From positions 1 through 64,000 of the forward strand of contig JAJFIC010000066.1 in the NCBI GenBank assembly GCA_021775315.1: a DNA stretch of 64,000 nucleotides, in the 5' to 3' direction. The notes under the pieces are model-generated. The model was not told the origin of the DNA, ran no database searches, and saw nothing but the letters and a program-made list of their open reading frames with translations. The position numbers and the translations under genes are program-made. The DNA comes from Paracoccaceae bacterium. GTDB lineage: Bacteria; Pseudomonadota; Alphaproteobacteria; Rhodobacterales; Rhodobacteraceae. Numbering within the stretch: position 1 is the first letter of the stretch; every line of letters starts with the position of its first letter. Positions 55,724 to 64,000 of this stretch are shown here, one piece after another.

Positions 55724-57679
55724 ATGGATAACGCGGTGATTTCGACCCGGCGCAAGGCCGGAAATATGTTGGTGTGGGTCGGGCATCCGGCGGCACGCAA
55801 CATACCAATTCTGGCGATTGGGTTTTGGTTTGTCTGGTTGTTGGCCGGGCGATTGCAAAGCTATGATCTGGCGCTTTTGGTCCAATATTTTTCCGAGATC
55901 TCGCCGCAGCAATGGGCCTTGGCGCTGGCTGTGACCTCAATCAGCTTTCTGGCCGTTGCGGGATATGACGTTCTGGCAACACGCGCCGTCGGAATGCCGG
56001 TGCCGCTTGGCGACGCGCTAAAAATCGGGTTTGTCGCCACCGCGCTGGCGCAACTGATTGGATTGGGGCTGGCCACCGGCGCGCTGGTACGATGGCGCAT
56101 GCTTGGGGGCGCGCATTTTTCGCTGTGGCAGGCCAGTGTTTTGACGATTTCGGTGACCACGGGTTTCCTGTTGGCTTCGATGTTTTTCGCCGCTGTAACC
56201 TCGTTGCTGTGGTTAGGGCTGGGCCCGCTCGCAACGATGGCCGGACTGGCCACATTGCTGGGGTTTGGGGGATTGGTTTTGGCCTCCATAACCCGGCCAG
56301 AGATTTCGATTGCCGGGCGTCGATTGCAGCTGCCAAAACTGAGACTGGTCTTTGGTTTTATAGCCTTGGCGATTGTTGATCTGGGTGGCGCGGCACTGGC
56401 CTTTTGGTTGATCCTGCCCGCTGAAATGGCCGTCGGATTTACCGTCATTCTGCCGATTTTTGTGCTGGCGACCGGGGCCGGAATTCTGTCAGGGGTGCCG
56501 GGGGGTGTCGGCCCGTTTGAGCTGACCTGCCTCGCGCTGATGCCAATGCACGGGCAAGAACCCTTGCTGGCGGCGATACTCGGGTTTCGTGTGGTTTATT
56601 ATCTGGTGCCCGGCATTGCGGCGTTCGCCATGTTTTTATGGGCGGAATGGTCACGTTCCGGGGTGCTGCCGGTCCCAACGCAGATCAAAGATGCCACCAG
56701 ACAACGGCAATTGCCCTTTGCTATCGCTGAACGGGTGGCCAAGGCGCAAAGGGCTGAGGCGCGATTGATCCATTCCGGGGATTTTGGATATCTCAGCAAC
56801 GAGCAAAATTCCGGTCATTTCCTTGTCGCTGAGGCCGGAAATTCCCTGATCGCGCTTTCAGACCCGGTTGCCGAAAGGCGGGACTGGCCCGCATTGATTG
56901 CCAGACTGAAGATCGAGGCGCAAATGCGAAACACCCAGCCGGTCATCTACAAATGCAGTGGCGAAGTCGCCGAACTGGCGCGCAAAGCGGGGTATCGCGT
57001 CTGCCGGATCGGGCAAGAGGCGGTGTTGGATCCGCAAGAATTCACCTTGAACGGTGCCGCAATGCGCAGCATGCGCCGCAAATTGCGCCAGGCCGAGGCT
57101 GCAAATATCCGTGTTGAGTGCGTGGAAAACGAAGTTCTGCCGTTGGCGCAAATGCAGATTGTGTCGCGCCAATGGGTCGCCCGACGTGGTGGGGAACGCG
57201 GCTTTTCCATGGGCCGGTTTTCACCCGCAACCACCCAACAACACCGGCATTTTCTGGCTTGGCAGGGTGGCCGTTTGGTCGGCTTTATCGGGCTTTGGCA
57301 GACAGAGGGTGAAACGGCCCTTGATCTGATGCGCACAAGTGACGACGCACCGACCGGCGTGATGCAGGCGTTGGTCTGTGCTGCCATTCAGGACGCCGCC
57401 AGTGCGGGCATCGCCCGGTTTTCACTGGCGTCCGTGCCGTTCCTGCCACTTGCAGCGACCCCCAATTTGTCAGAGCGGCTGTGCGATTGGCTGTGGCGCA
57501 AACGGGCGGGCTGGCACGGCGGTCAGGGGCTATATCAGTTCAAACAAGGCTTTCGCCCGAATTGGGAGCCGCGATACCTGGCGACCAGCGGCCTGATCCC
57601 CGCCGCAATCGCCGGGGTAGACATCGCGCGCAGCGTTGCGGCCGGAAAAGTCAGCCCTCGTCGCCAAAAACCCGGCTGA
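55724..57679 (+). CDS. MprF-like phosphatidylglycerol aminoacyltransferase
   Basis: A 651-residue protein with an N-terminal membrane domain (about eight or nine helices, residues 20-330; includes the flippase-type motif SGVPGGVGPFELTCLAL) and a C-terminal cytosolic GNAT-like domain of the DUF2156/LPG synthetase type (HSGDFGYLSNEQNSGHFLVA, RRKLRQAEAANI, RGGERGFSMGRF). MprF adds Lys or Ala to phosphatidylglycerol and flips the lipid, giving resistance to cationic peptides. The amino acid used is unknown. GGGGAT precedes the ATG. Its 3' end overlaps purB by 29 bases on the opposite strand. Confidence 0.85.
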   Translation: MDNAVISTRRKAGNMLVWVGHPAARNIPILAIGFWFVWLLAGRLQSYDLALLVQYFSEISPQQWALALAVTSISFLAVAGYDVLATRAVGMPVPLGDALKIGFVATALAQLIGLGLATGALVRWRMLGGAHFSLWQASVLTISVTTGFLLASMFFAAVTSLLWLGLGPLATMAGLATLLGFGGLVLASITRPEISIAGRRLQLPKLRLVFGFIALAIVDLGGAALAFWLILPAEMAVGFTVILPIFVLATGAGILSGVPGGVGPFELTCLALMPMHGQEPLLAAILGFRVVYYLVPGIAAFAMFLWAEWSRSGVLPVPTQIKDATRQRQLPFAIAERVAKAQRAEARLIHSGDFGYLSNEQNSGHFLVAEAGNSLIALSDPVAERRDWPALIARLKIEAQMRNTQPVIYKCSGEVAELARKAGYRVCRIGQEAVLDPQEFTLNGAAMRSMRRKLRQAEAANIRVECVENEVLPLAQMQIVSRQWVARRGGERGFSMGRFSPATTQQHRHFLAWQGGRLVGFIGLWQTEGETALDLMRTSDDAPTGVMQALVCAAIQDAASAGIARFSLASVPFLPLAATPNLSERLCDWLWRKRAGWHGGQGLYQFKQGFRPNWEPRYLATSGLIPAAIAGVDIARSVAAGKVSPRRQKPG

Positions 57680-58961
57680 ATATCGTATCCACATGTTTGG
57701 TGTGATAGCCAAGGTCGAACTTGTCCTCGATCTCAGCATCGCTCATGACCGCGGTGACTTCGCTGTCGGCCTTAAGCTCCTGCATGAAATCTTTGCCCTC
57801 TTCCCAGACACGCATCGCGTTGCGCTGCACCAACCGATAGCTGTCTTCGCGACTGACACCTTTTTGTGTCAGCGCCAGCAACACCCGTTGCGAATGTACC
57901 AAGCCTTTGAATTTATTCAGATTTGCCATCATATTGTCGGGATAAACCAACAGCCTATCGACAACGGATGTCAGACGAACAAGCGCGAAATCAAGTGTGA
58001 TCGTGGCATCAGGGCCGATATTACGCTCAACACTTGAATGGGAAATATCCCGCTCGTGCCACAGTGCGACGTTTTCCATCGCCGGGGCAACGCACATCCG
58101 GACAAGCCGCGACAACCCGGTCAGGTTTTCCGTCAACACCGGATTGCGTTTGTGCGGCATGGCGGATGAACCTTTTTGACCGGGCGCAAAAAACTCCTCA
58201 GCCTCCAGCACTTCGGTACGCTGCAAATGTCGAATTTCAATCGCTACGTTTTCCACGGATGACGCAACCACACCGAGGGCTGCAAAAAACGCGGCGTGGC
58301 GATCACGCGGGATAACCTGGGTGCTGATCGGTTCCGCCACAAGGCCCATTTGGGCGCAAACATGCGCCTCAATCGCGGGGTCGATATTGGCGAAAGTGCC
58401 AACTGCGCCCGATACAGCCCCGGTCGCGATCTCTTCGCGGGCAGTGAGCAGGCGGCGTTTGTTGCGCTCCATCTCGGCATAAAAACGCGCAAATTTCAGG
58501 CCCATCGTCACCGGTTCTGCGTGGATGCCGTGGGATCGACCGATACAGATCGTGTCTTTATGTTCAAACGCCCGGCGTTTCAGCGCCGCCAGCAGATTGT
58601 CCATATCGGCCAGCAAAATATCCGCCGCGCGTACCAGTTGCACATTAAAAGCTGTGTCCAGAACGTCGGAACTCGTCATTCCCTGATGCACAAACCGGGC
58701 TTCGTCGCTGCCGACGATTTCCGCCAGATGGGTCAGAAACGCGATAACATCATGTTTGGTGACGGCCTCAATCTCATCAATCCGCGCGACGTCAAATTCC
58801 ACGTCTTTGGCCTTCCACACCGCTTGTGCGTTTTCACGTGGGATCACACCCAGATCGGCCATTGCGTCACAGGCATGGGCCTCGATGTCGTACCAGATGC
58901 GAAACTTGGTTTCCGGGCTCCAGATCGAGACCATCTCAGGGCGGGAATAGCGAGGGATCAT
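57651..58961 (-). CDS. purB: Adenylosuccinate lyase
   Basis: PurB carries out two fumarate-releasing steps in purine synthesis (SAICAR to AICAR, adenylosuccinate to AMP). The 436-residue protein belongs to the fumarase/aspartase superfamily, with the signature GSSAMPHKRNP and GMTSSDVLDTAFNVQL, and SHGIHAEPVTMGLKF. Length and start (MIPRYSRPEMV) are canonical. It is convergent with the MprF-like gene. Confidence 0.97.
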   Translation of the reverse strand: MIPRYSRPEMVSIWSPETKFRIWYDIEAHACDAMADLGVIPRENAQAVWKAKDVEFDVARIDEIEAVTKHDVIAFLTHLAEIVGSDEARFVHQGMTSSDVLDTAFNVQLVRAADILLADMDNLLAALKRRAFEHKDTICIGRSHGIHAEPVTMGLKFARFYAEMERNKRRLLTAREEIATGAVSGAVGTFANIDPAIEAHVCAQMGLVAEPISTQVIPRDRHAAFFAALGVVASSVENVAIEIRHLQRTEVLEAEEFFAPGQKGSSAMPHKRNPVLTENLTGLSRLVRMCVAPAMENVALWHERDISHSSVERNIGPDATITLDFALVRLTSVVDRLLVYPDNMMANLNKFKGLVHSQRVLLALTQKGVSREDSYRLVQRNAMRVWEEGKDFMQELKADSEVTAVMSDAEIEDKFDLGYHTKHVDTIFSRVFGDEG

Positions 58962-59044
58962 GATCTGACCTTTTCGTGAGTTGAGAGAGGATTGAGCGCG
59001 TCATAAACTGCCAGCAGAACAGGGACAAGGGAAGGAAGCGTCGC

Positions 59045-59386
59045 ATGCGGCTATTGCTGGGGTTTATTATGGTTTTTGCGCTGCCAGCGCAGGTTTTCGC
59101 CGCAGATTGGACGCCGCTGCGCGGGGCGGAAATCGCCGTGGCACTGGATGGGCGGGGCCTTGACTATGACGGCGCCAACCAACGTTTTTTTGCATCCGGG
59201 CGCACATTGTACAACGCTGGCGAAGACAGTTGGGGCTATTGGCGGGTCAACGGGGATAAGTATTGCTCGCAATGGCCGCCGGGGCAGGTTTGGGATTGTT
59301 ACCGGCTGGAACGCAGCCTGGATGGCCTGTCCTTGCGGTTTCTTGATCCCGAGGGGCGGCCATTCGTCGGAAAATATGTGGAATAA
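59045..59386 (+). CDS. Small exported protein, unknown function
   Basis: A 113-residue protein with a clear Sec signal peptide (MRLLLGFIMVFALPAQVFAA, cleavage after Ala-x-Ala) and a mature part of about 93 residues rich in Trp, Tyr and Gly. The pair of Cys in KYCSQWPPGQVWDCYRLE may form a disulfide. Similar small periplasmic proteins (DUF995-like) occur in Rhodobacteraceae. The function is unknown. It is divergent from purB and 87 bp before bioY. Confidence 0.65.
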   Translation: MRLLLGFIMVFALPAQVFAADWTPLRGAEIAVALDGRGLDYDGANQRFFASGRTLYNAGEDSWGYWRVNGDKYCSQWPPGQVWDCYRLERSLDGLSLRFLDPEGRPFVGKYVE

Positions 59387-59472
59387 GCCCGAAAAAATGG
59401 GGGATAGGGCTTGCAAGGCCTTTGTGCATTGGGCAAAACGCGCTGAATGCTAACCAAACAAAGGAAAAATGA

Positions 59473-60078
59473 ATGGCTTTGGTGATGACTGATACGGTCC
59501 TGAGCGAGGAAATCTGGCCCGCTGAGGGGGCTGCTCTGTGGGTGAAACGCGCGGTTCTGGTCGTGCTGGGGATTGCGGTTCTTGCGATTTCGGCGAAAAT
59601 CAAGGTGCCGATGTGGCCTTCGCCGGTGCCAATCACGCTGGGCACTTTCGCAGTTCTGACTTTGGGTGCCGCTTATGGCCCGCGTTTGGGTTTGGTTACG
59701 GTTTTCGGCTATATGCTGATCGGCGCACTTGGTTTTGACGTGTTTGCCGGGTCTTCTGCCGAGGCAAACGGCCTGACATATATGATGGGCAGCACCGGCG
59801 GTTATCTGGTTGGGTTCGTTCTGGCAACGCTGGCGCTGGGATACGCGGCGCGCATGGGTTGGGACCGTAAGGTTTGGCAAATGGCCACGGCGATGCTGGT
59901 TGGCAATGTCCTGATCTATGTCCCCGGCATTTTGTGGCTGGCGCATCTTTACACATGGCAAAAGCCGATCCTTGAATGGGGTCTGACGCCTTTCCTGGTG
60001 GGTGACGTGCTGAAACTGGTTCTGGCGGCCATGATTGTTCCGGCCGTGTGGAAACTGGTCGGCAAAGCCCGCGCTTAA
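59473..60078 (+). CDS. bioY: Biotin transporter BioY (S component of ECF transporter)
   Basis: A 201-residue membrane protein of the BioY family that binds and imports biotin, alone or with BioMN. Six hydrophobic helices are seen and the family motifs SAKIKVPMWPSPVPITLGTF and TGGYLVGFVLATLALG. No bioMN genes are adjacent, so it may work as a stand-alone BioY or share an ECF module. An N-terminal extension of about 20 polar residues precedes helix 1. The terminator at 60102-60131 ends the transcript. Confidence 0.92.
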   Translation: MALVMTDTVLSEEIWPAEGAALWVKRAVLVVLGIAVLAISAKIKVPMWPSPVPITLGTFAVLTLGAAYGPRLGLVTVFGYMLIGALGFDVFAGSSAEANGLTYMMGSTGGYLVGFVLATLALGYAARMGWDRKVWQMATAMLVGNVLIYVPGILWLAHLYTWQKPILEWGLTPFLVGDVLKLVLAAMIVPAVWKLVGKARA

Positions 60079-60101
60079 TCCATACACAATGATTTTCTAT
60101 T

Positions 60102-60131
60102 AAGGGCGCGGGCCGGTTCCGCGCCCTTTTT
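60102..60131 (+). terminator. Rho-independent terminator after bioY
   Basis: A nine-base stem AGGGCGCGG / CCGCGCCCT (60103-60111 with 60119-60127) closes a seven-base loop and ends in a T-run (to 60131), 25 bases after the bioY stop. Confidence 0.85.
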
Positions 60132-60195
60132 CGTTGGAACTGCCATCTGAACGTCAGATGCATAAGCAGGCAAATGTAAAAGCCCCATGGCCCAA

Positions 60196-60225
60196 AAGCC
60201 AAAGCCGCCCGTTAAGGCGGCCTTG
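60196..60225 (-). terminator. Rho-independent terminator after gltA
   Basis: On the minus strand, GCCGCC-TTAACG-GGCGGC (60204-60221) is followed by TTTGGCTTTT, a hairpin and T-rich tail 30 bases past the gltA stop. It faces the bioY terminator, so the convergent pair is insulated. Confidence 0.75.
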
Positions 60226-60254
60226 TTGAGTGTTTTAGGTTTGTTTATAGCGCC

Positions 60255-61550
60255 TTAGCGCGATTCAACATCAATATAGTCGCGGTTTGCAGCCCCGATA
60301 TAAAGCTGACGGGGTCGCCCGATTTTTTGGGTCGGATCGCCAATCATTTCTTTCCACTGGGCAATCCAGCCGACGGTGCGGCTAAGCGCAAAGATCGGTG
60401 TGAACATCGAGGTCGAAAAGCCCATGGCGTCCAGAATGATGCCGGAATAAAAATCGACATTCGGATACAGCTTTTTGGACACGAAATATTCGTCCTCCAG
60501 CGCGATCCGCTCAAGTTCCTTGGCGACTTGCAGGGTCGGGTTGTTCTCAATCCCCAACAGGCCCAGAACTTCGTCGGCACTTTCTTTCATAACTTTGGCG
60601 CGCGGGTCAAAGTTCTTGTAAACCCGGTGGCCAAAACCCATCAGGCGGAACGGATCGTCCTTGTCCTTGGCGCGGCGCACATATTCCGGAATGTTGTCAA
60701 CCGTGCCGATTTCACGCAACATTGACAACGCTGCCTCGTTCGCACCGCCATGGGCAGGGCCCCATAGACAGGCAATACCGGCCGCGATACAGGCAAACGG
60801 GTTCGCGCCAGATGAGCCAGCAAGCCGAACGGTCGAGGTCGAAGCGTTCTGTTCGTGATCCGCATGCAAGGTAAAGATCCGGTCCATTGCCCGGCTCAGA
60901 ATCGGGTTAACCTCGTAATCTTCCGCAGGAACGGCAAAGCACATGCGCAAGAAGTTCGACGCATAGTCAAGGTCGTTGCGCGGATAAACAAAAGGCTGAC
61001 CGATCGAATATTTATAGGCCATCGCCGCAATCGTCGGCAATTTGGCGATCATGCGGATCGATGCGACCTCGCGCTGATAGGGGTCATTGATGTCAGTGCT
61101 GTCGTGGTAAAACGCCGACATTGCGCCCACAACGCCAACCATTGTCGCCATCGGATGCGCGTCGCGCCGGAATCCACGGAAAAAATTGTGCATCTGTTCG
61201 TGGACCATGGTGTGATTGGTCACGCGGCTTTCAAAATCATCCAGCTCGTCCGCCGAAGGCAGTTCGCCGTACAGCAGCAGATAGCAGACCTCCAGGTAAT
61301 GCGATTTTTCCGCCAACTGGTCGATGGGATAGCCGCGATACAGCAGCTCGCCCTTTTCGCCGTCAATAAAGGTGATGTCAGATTCACAAGAAGCAGTCGA
61401 CGTAAAGCCGGGATCGAACGTGAAAATATCACCATCTGCATAGAGGCGGCGAATATCGATAACGTCCGGGCCAAGCACCGGTGACATCATCGGTAATTCA
61501 AATGTCTTGCCATCAAAGCTCAGGGTCGCTGTTTTTTTGTTTTCTGCCAT
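60255..61550 (-). CDS. gltA: Citrate synthase
   Basis: A type II (Gram-negative, NADH-sensitive class) citrate synthase of 431 residues, which makes citrate from oxaloacetate and acetyl-CoA. The catalytic His in [14 protein letters not shown], His in [11 protein letters not shown] and the late Asp are visible, and the opening [17 protein letters not shown] matches alphaproteobacterial GltA. It lies downstream of gltX on the same strand after 145 bases. Confidence 0.97.
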   Translation of the reverse strand: MAENKKTATLSFDGKTFELPMMSPVLGPDVIDIRRLYADGDIFTFDPGFTSTASCESDITFIDGEKGELLYRGYPIDQLAEKSHYLEVCYLLLYGELPSADELDDFESRVTNHTMVHEQMHNFFRGFRRDAHPMATMVGVVGAMSAFYHDSTDINDPYQREVASIRMIAKLPTIAAMAYKYSIGQPFVYPRNDLDYASNFLRMCFAVPAEDYEVNPILSRAMDRIFTLHADHEQNASTSTVRLAGSSGANPFACIAAGIACLWGPAHGGANEAALSMLREIGTVDNIPEYVRRAKDKDDPFRLMGFGHRVYKNFDPRAKVMKESADEVLGLLGIENNPTLQVAKELERIALEDEYFVSKKLYPNVDFYSGIILDAMGFSTSMFTPIFALSRTVGWIAQWKEMIGDPTQKIGRPRQLYIGAANRDYIDVESR

Positions 61551-61670
61551 GTAATCTACCTCTCGTCATTCCAAATTCGGGCCATGTCTGGCCCAAGATC
61601 AGACCAAAACCCTCTTAAGCGTCCTCAATAAGGAGAACCCTTAAAGTATTTCTTAACCTCTCCGGAGGGC

Positions 61671-61687
61671 GGCTGATCCAATCAGCC
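61671..61687 (-). terminator. Hairpin 3' of gltX
   Basis: GGCTGAT-CCA-ATCAGCC is a perfect seven-base inverted repeat 9 bases after the gltX stop. There is no T-run, so it is either a weak terminator or an RNA-stabilising hairpin between gltX and gltA. Confidence 0.4.
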
Positions 61688-61695
61688 CCGGTCGG

Positions 61696-63111
61696 TCAGA
61701 CAGCCGCATCTTCCAGCCGCGCGATCGTTTCGTCTTGTCCAATCAGGAGCATGACATCAAACACGCTTGGTGACACAGTGCGTCCGGTCAATGCCGCCCG
61801 AAGTGGTTGGGCGACCTTGCCGAGCTTAAGGGATTGCGCGTCCGCAAAGTCGCGCAAGGCTGCCTCAAGACTATCGTGGTCCCATTTAGCATTTCGCAGT
61901 CGCGGCGTCAAACGGTTCAGCATACCGCGGGATACTGAATCAAGCTGTTGTGAGGCCCCGGCATCTGCCTTGAATGGGCGTTTTGACAGGATAAAATGTG
62001 CTTTATCAACGAGTTCCGGCAATAACTTCGCGCGATCCTTTAAAACAGGCATGGCATGCTGCAGTGCGGCAATTTGTGCGTCATCCAGCGCAGATTGGCC
62101 AGTTTCCGTTAAGAATTCAACAATTTCTGCCACCAAATGTGCATCCGCAGCATTTCTGATATGCTGACCAGACAGATTATCCAGTTTTTTAAAGTCAAAC
62201 CGCGCCGGAGATTTGCCGATTCCCGCCAGAGTGAACCATTCAATCGCCTGCGCGGTGGTGAAATATTCGTCGTTGCCATGGCTCCAACCCAGCCGCGCCA
62301 GATAATTGCGCATCGCCTCGGGCAGATAGCCCATGTCGCGGTATTCCTCGACCCCAAGGGCGCCGTGGCGTTTGGACAGTTTCTTGCCATCCTCGCCATG
62401 GATCAGCGGAATATGGGCAAAGACCGGCACTTTCCACCCCATCGCCAGATAAATGAAAGTCTGACGAGCGGCATTCGACAAATGGTCATCGCCCCGGATG
62501 ATGTGCGTGACGCCCATATCGTGGTCATCCACAACCACCGCCAGCATATAGGTGGGCGAGCCGTCAGCCCGCAGCAGCACCAGATCATCCAGCGTGTCTT
62601 TGCGAAAGGTCACCTTGCCCTGCACCTTGTCGCGAATGGTGATTTCGCCGTCCTTGGGGGCCTTCAGGCGGACCACGAAAGGGGCGTCAGGATGGCTTGC
62701 CGGATCGCTGTCGCGCCATGGGCTTTGAAACAAGGTGGCGTGACCGGCGGCACGGGCGATATCACGCGCGGCCTCGATCTCTTCCTTGGTGGAAAAGCAT
62801 TTATAGGCATGGCCATAGGCCAACATTTGCTGCGCCACGTCAGCGTGACGATCCATGCGCGACGCCTGCGACAGCGCCTCGCCATCCCAATCAAGACCCA
62901 ACCATTTCAAGCCCTTAAAGATCGCTTCGGTCGCTTCCGGGGTTGAGCGTTCCTTGTCCGTGTCTTCGATCCTAAGCAGGAATTTACCGCCATTGGCACG
63001 GGCGAACAACCAGTTGAACAGGGCCGTTCGGGCGCCGCCAATATGCAGATATCCCGTCGGTGACGGGGCAAAGCGGGTCACGATCTGGGGGTCAGAATGT
63101 GCATTCGTCAT
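61696..63111 (-). CDS. gltX: Glutamyl-tRNA synthetase
   Basis: A class I aminoacyl-tRNA synthetase of 471 residues. The HIGH-type motif is [13 protein letters not shown] and the KMSKS-type motif is KKLSKRHGA, both normal for GluRS. Together with GatCAB it may be the source of Glu-tRNA(Gln); whether this copy is non-discriminating cannot be told from sequence alone. The ATG at 63111 has no serious rival. Divergent from comEC. Confidence 0.97.
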   Translation of the reverse strand: MTNAHSDPQIVTRFAPSPTGYLHIGGARTALFNWLFARANGGKFLLRIEDTDKERSTPEATEAIFKGLKWLGLDWDGEALSQASRMDRHADVAQQMLAYGHAYKCFSTKEEIEAARDIARAAGHATLFQSPWRDSDPASHPDAPFVVRLKAPKDGEITIRDKVQGKVTFRKDTLDDLVLLRADGSPTYMLAVVVDDHDMGVTHIIRGDDHLSNAARQTFIYLAMGWKVPVFAHIPLIHGEDGKKLSKRHGALGVEEYRDMGYLPEAMRNYLARLGWSHGNDEYFTTAQAIEWFTLAGIGKSPARFDFKKLDNLSGQHIRNAADAHLVAEIVEFLTETGQSALDDAQIAALQHAMPVLKDRAKLLPELVDKAHFILSKRPFKADAGASQQLDSVSRGMLNRLTPRLRNAKWDHDSLEAALRDFADAQSLKLGKVAQPLRAALTGRTVSPSVFDVMLLIGQDETIARLEDAAV

Positions 63112-63187
63112 GATTTGTTAACCTTTCGGCAACCAAGGGCTGGCAGACTAGGACGCTGTTTAGGCAAAGGGGGGGGCGATAACAAGG

Positions 63188-64000
63188 GTGCGCGCGTGGT
63201 CTGTGATATCCGATCTGGCCGAAAGGCAGCGTGGCACATTGCTGCTGTGGATGCCGTTCGGTCTGGCGCTGGGTATCGGGGCCTATTTTTCCTTGCAGGT
63301 TGAGCCGGGATTGAACCTTTATGGCTGGGCTGCTGGCGCCGCAACTCTGGCACTGCTGGCTGCGCGCAAGGCTCCGTTTACAATGGCCGTCCCACTGATT
63401 GCGTTGTTGCTGGTCGCCATGGGATTTATCAATGCAGGCGCAAATGCCCACCGAAAGGCAGCGCCTGTGCTGTCCTATCACTATTATGGTCCGGTTGAAG
63501 GGCGGATAATCGCGGTGGATCGGTCAAGCAGCAACATGCCAAGGATCACGCTTGATCAGATCCATCTGAAAGCCAGATCAAAGGCAAGAACGCCGCATAA
63601 CCTACGCATATCATTGCATTATCCACGCTTATTCACACCACTTGAGCCGGGTCGCCACGTCATGGTAACCGCCAGCCTGTCACCGCCGTCCGGGCCGGTT
63701 GAGCCCGGTGGCTTTGACTTTCAACGCTTTGCCTGGTTTCGCAGCTTAGGGGCGATAGGATACAGCCGTACACCACTGGTTGAGGTCAGCGCGCCTGACC
63801 AAAGTGGCTGGTCCATGGGGTTGATGCGCTTGCGGATGCGGCTGGCGGCTGGCATTCGCGCCCGCATCGACGGGCAAACCGGGGCGTTTGCAGCCGCCAT
63901 TCTGACCGGGGATCGATCAGCCATCGCGCCGGAAATGCTGACTAGGTTGAGGGCCTCCAATCTGGCGCATTTGCTGGCAATTTCGGGCCTGCATATGGGC
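63188..64000 (+). CDS. comEC: ComEC/Rec2-family DNA-uptake protein, N-terminal part (3' end outside window)
   Basis: An open frame from GTG 63188 runs out of the window without a stop (271 codons). It starts with several hydrophobic helices (LLWMPFGLALGIGAYFSL), then an OB-fold-like periplasmic domain (GRIIAVDRSSSNMPRITLDQ, PGGFDFQRFAWFRSLGAIGY) and the ComEC signature at the end: LTGDRSAIAPEMLTRLRASN and HLLAISGLHMG. ComEC forms the inner-membrane channel for DNA uptake. GTG codons at 63188 and 63203 are both possible starts. It is divergent from gltX. Confidence 0.88.
   Translation, partial: MRAWSVISDLAERQRGTLLLWMPFGLALGIGAYFSLQVEPGLNLYGWAAGAATLALLAARKAPFTMAVPLIALLLVAMGFINAGANAHRKAAPVLSYHYYGPVEGRIIAVDRSSSNMPRITLDQIHLKARSKARTPHNLRISLHYPRLFTPLEPGRHVMVTASLSPPSGPVEPGGFDFQRFAWFRSLGAIGYSRTPLVEVSAPDQSGWSMGLMRLRMRLAAGIRARIDGQTGAFAAAILTGDRSAIAPEMLTRLRASNLAHLLAISGLHMG

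Overview
The window looks like chromosomal DNA of an alphaproteobacterium of the Rhodobacteraceae (Roseobacter-like). Support for this: the aerobic cobaltochelatase pair cobS-cobT beside a J-domain protein and bolA, a DMSP-lyase-family cupin, GlcB/GlcG, the gltA-gltX block facing comEC, and a dispersed intergenic motif (hairpin plus GAGTATTT) of a kind I associate with this family. No rRNA, tRNA, CRISPR array or intact insertion sequence was seen.

Layout. 0-18.6 kb is housekeeping, mostly on the minus strand: the end of a CLC channel gene, DUF427, aminopeptidase P, cobT, cobS, J-domain protein, bolA, DUF4177, gatB, an SDR, a DMSP-lyase-like cupin, pepN, then malate synthase G with a GlcG-like partner, a class-I amidotransferase hydrolase and a Tat-exported metallo-beta-lactamase-fold protein. 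19.2-38.4 kb is a block of genes all on the plus strand and devoted to anaerobic electron transfer. It holds nfnAB-like genes, a two-gene 2-oxoacid:ferredoxin oxidoreductase (korAB), a 737-residue PFOR-like/ferredoxin protein, a Crp/Fnr regulator, a Psr/Phs/Ttr-type molybdoenzyme with a TorD-type chaperone, a Coq10-like protein, rquA (rhodoquinone synthesis) and frdABCD (fumarate reductase). 38.4-39.3 kb is a decayed IS3-family element. 39.4-51.7 kb is accessory catabolism: an EF-G-like GTPase, an MFS / aconitase X / keto-pentenoate-hydratase set in which aconitase X is frameshifted at a G10 tract, TrmO, and a five-gene ectoine-degradation-like operon. 51.8-57.7 kb has small unknown genes, cardiolipin synthase, a GST, another IS3 scrap and an MprF-like protein. 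57.6-64 kb is core again: purB, a small exported protein, bioY, gltA, gltX and the start of comEC.

How the central block may work (inference): KorAB would oxidise 2-oxoacids and reduce ferredoxin, perhaps through the 737-residue protein. NfnAB would balance ferredoxin, NADH and NADPH. RquA would convert ubiquinone to low-potential rhodoquinone so that FrdABCD can use fumarate as electron sink, and the molybdoenzyme complex would be a second quinol-linked terminal reductase. FNR-type palindromes precede nfnA and rquA, and a related one precedes the molybdoenzyme operon. The encoded Fnr-family regulator keeps FNR-like DNA-reading residues but lacks the usual N-terminal iron-sulfur cysteine pattern. 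This set is unusual for a Roseobacter-like genome and is the most interesting part of the window.
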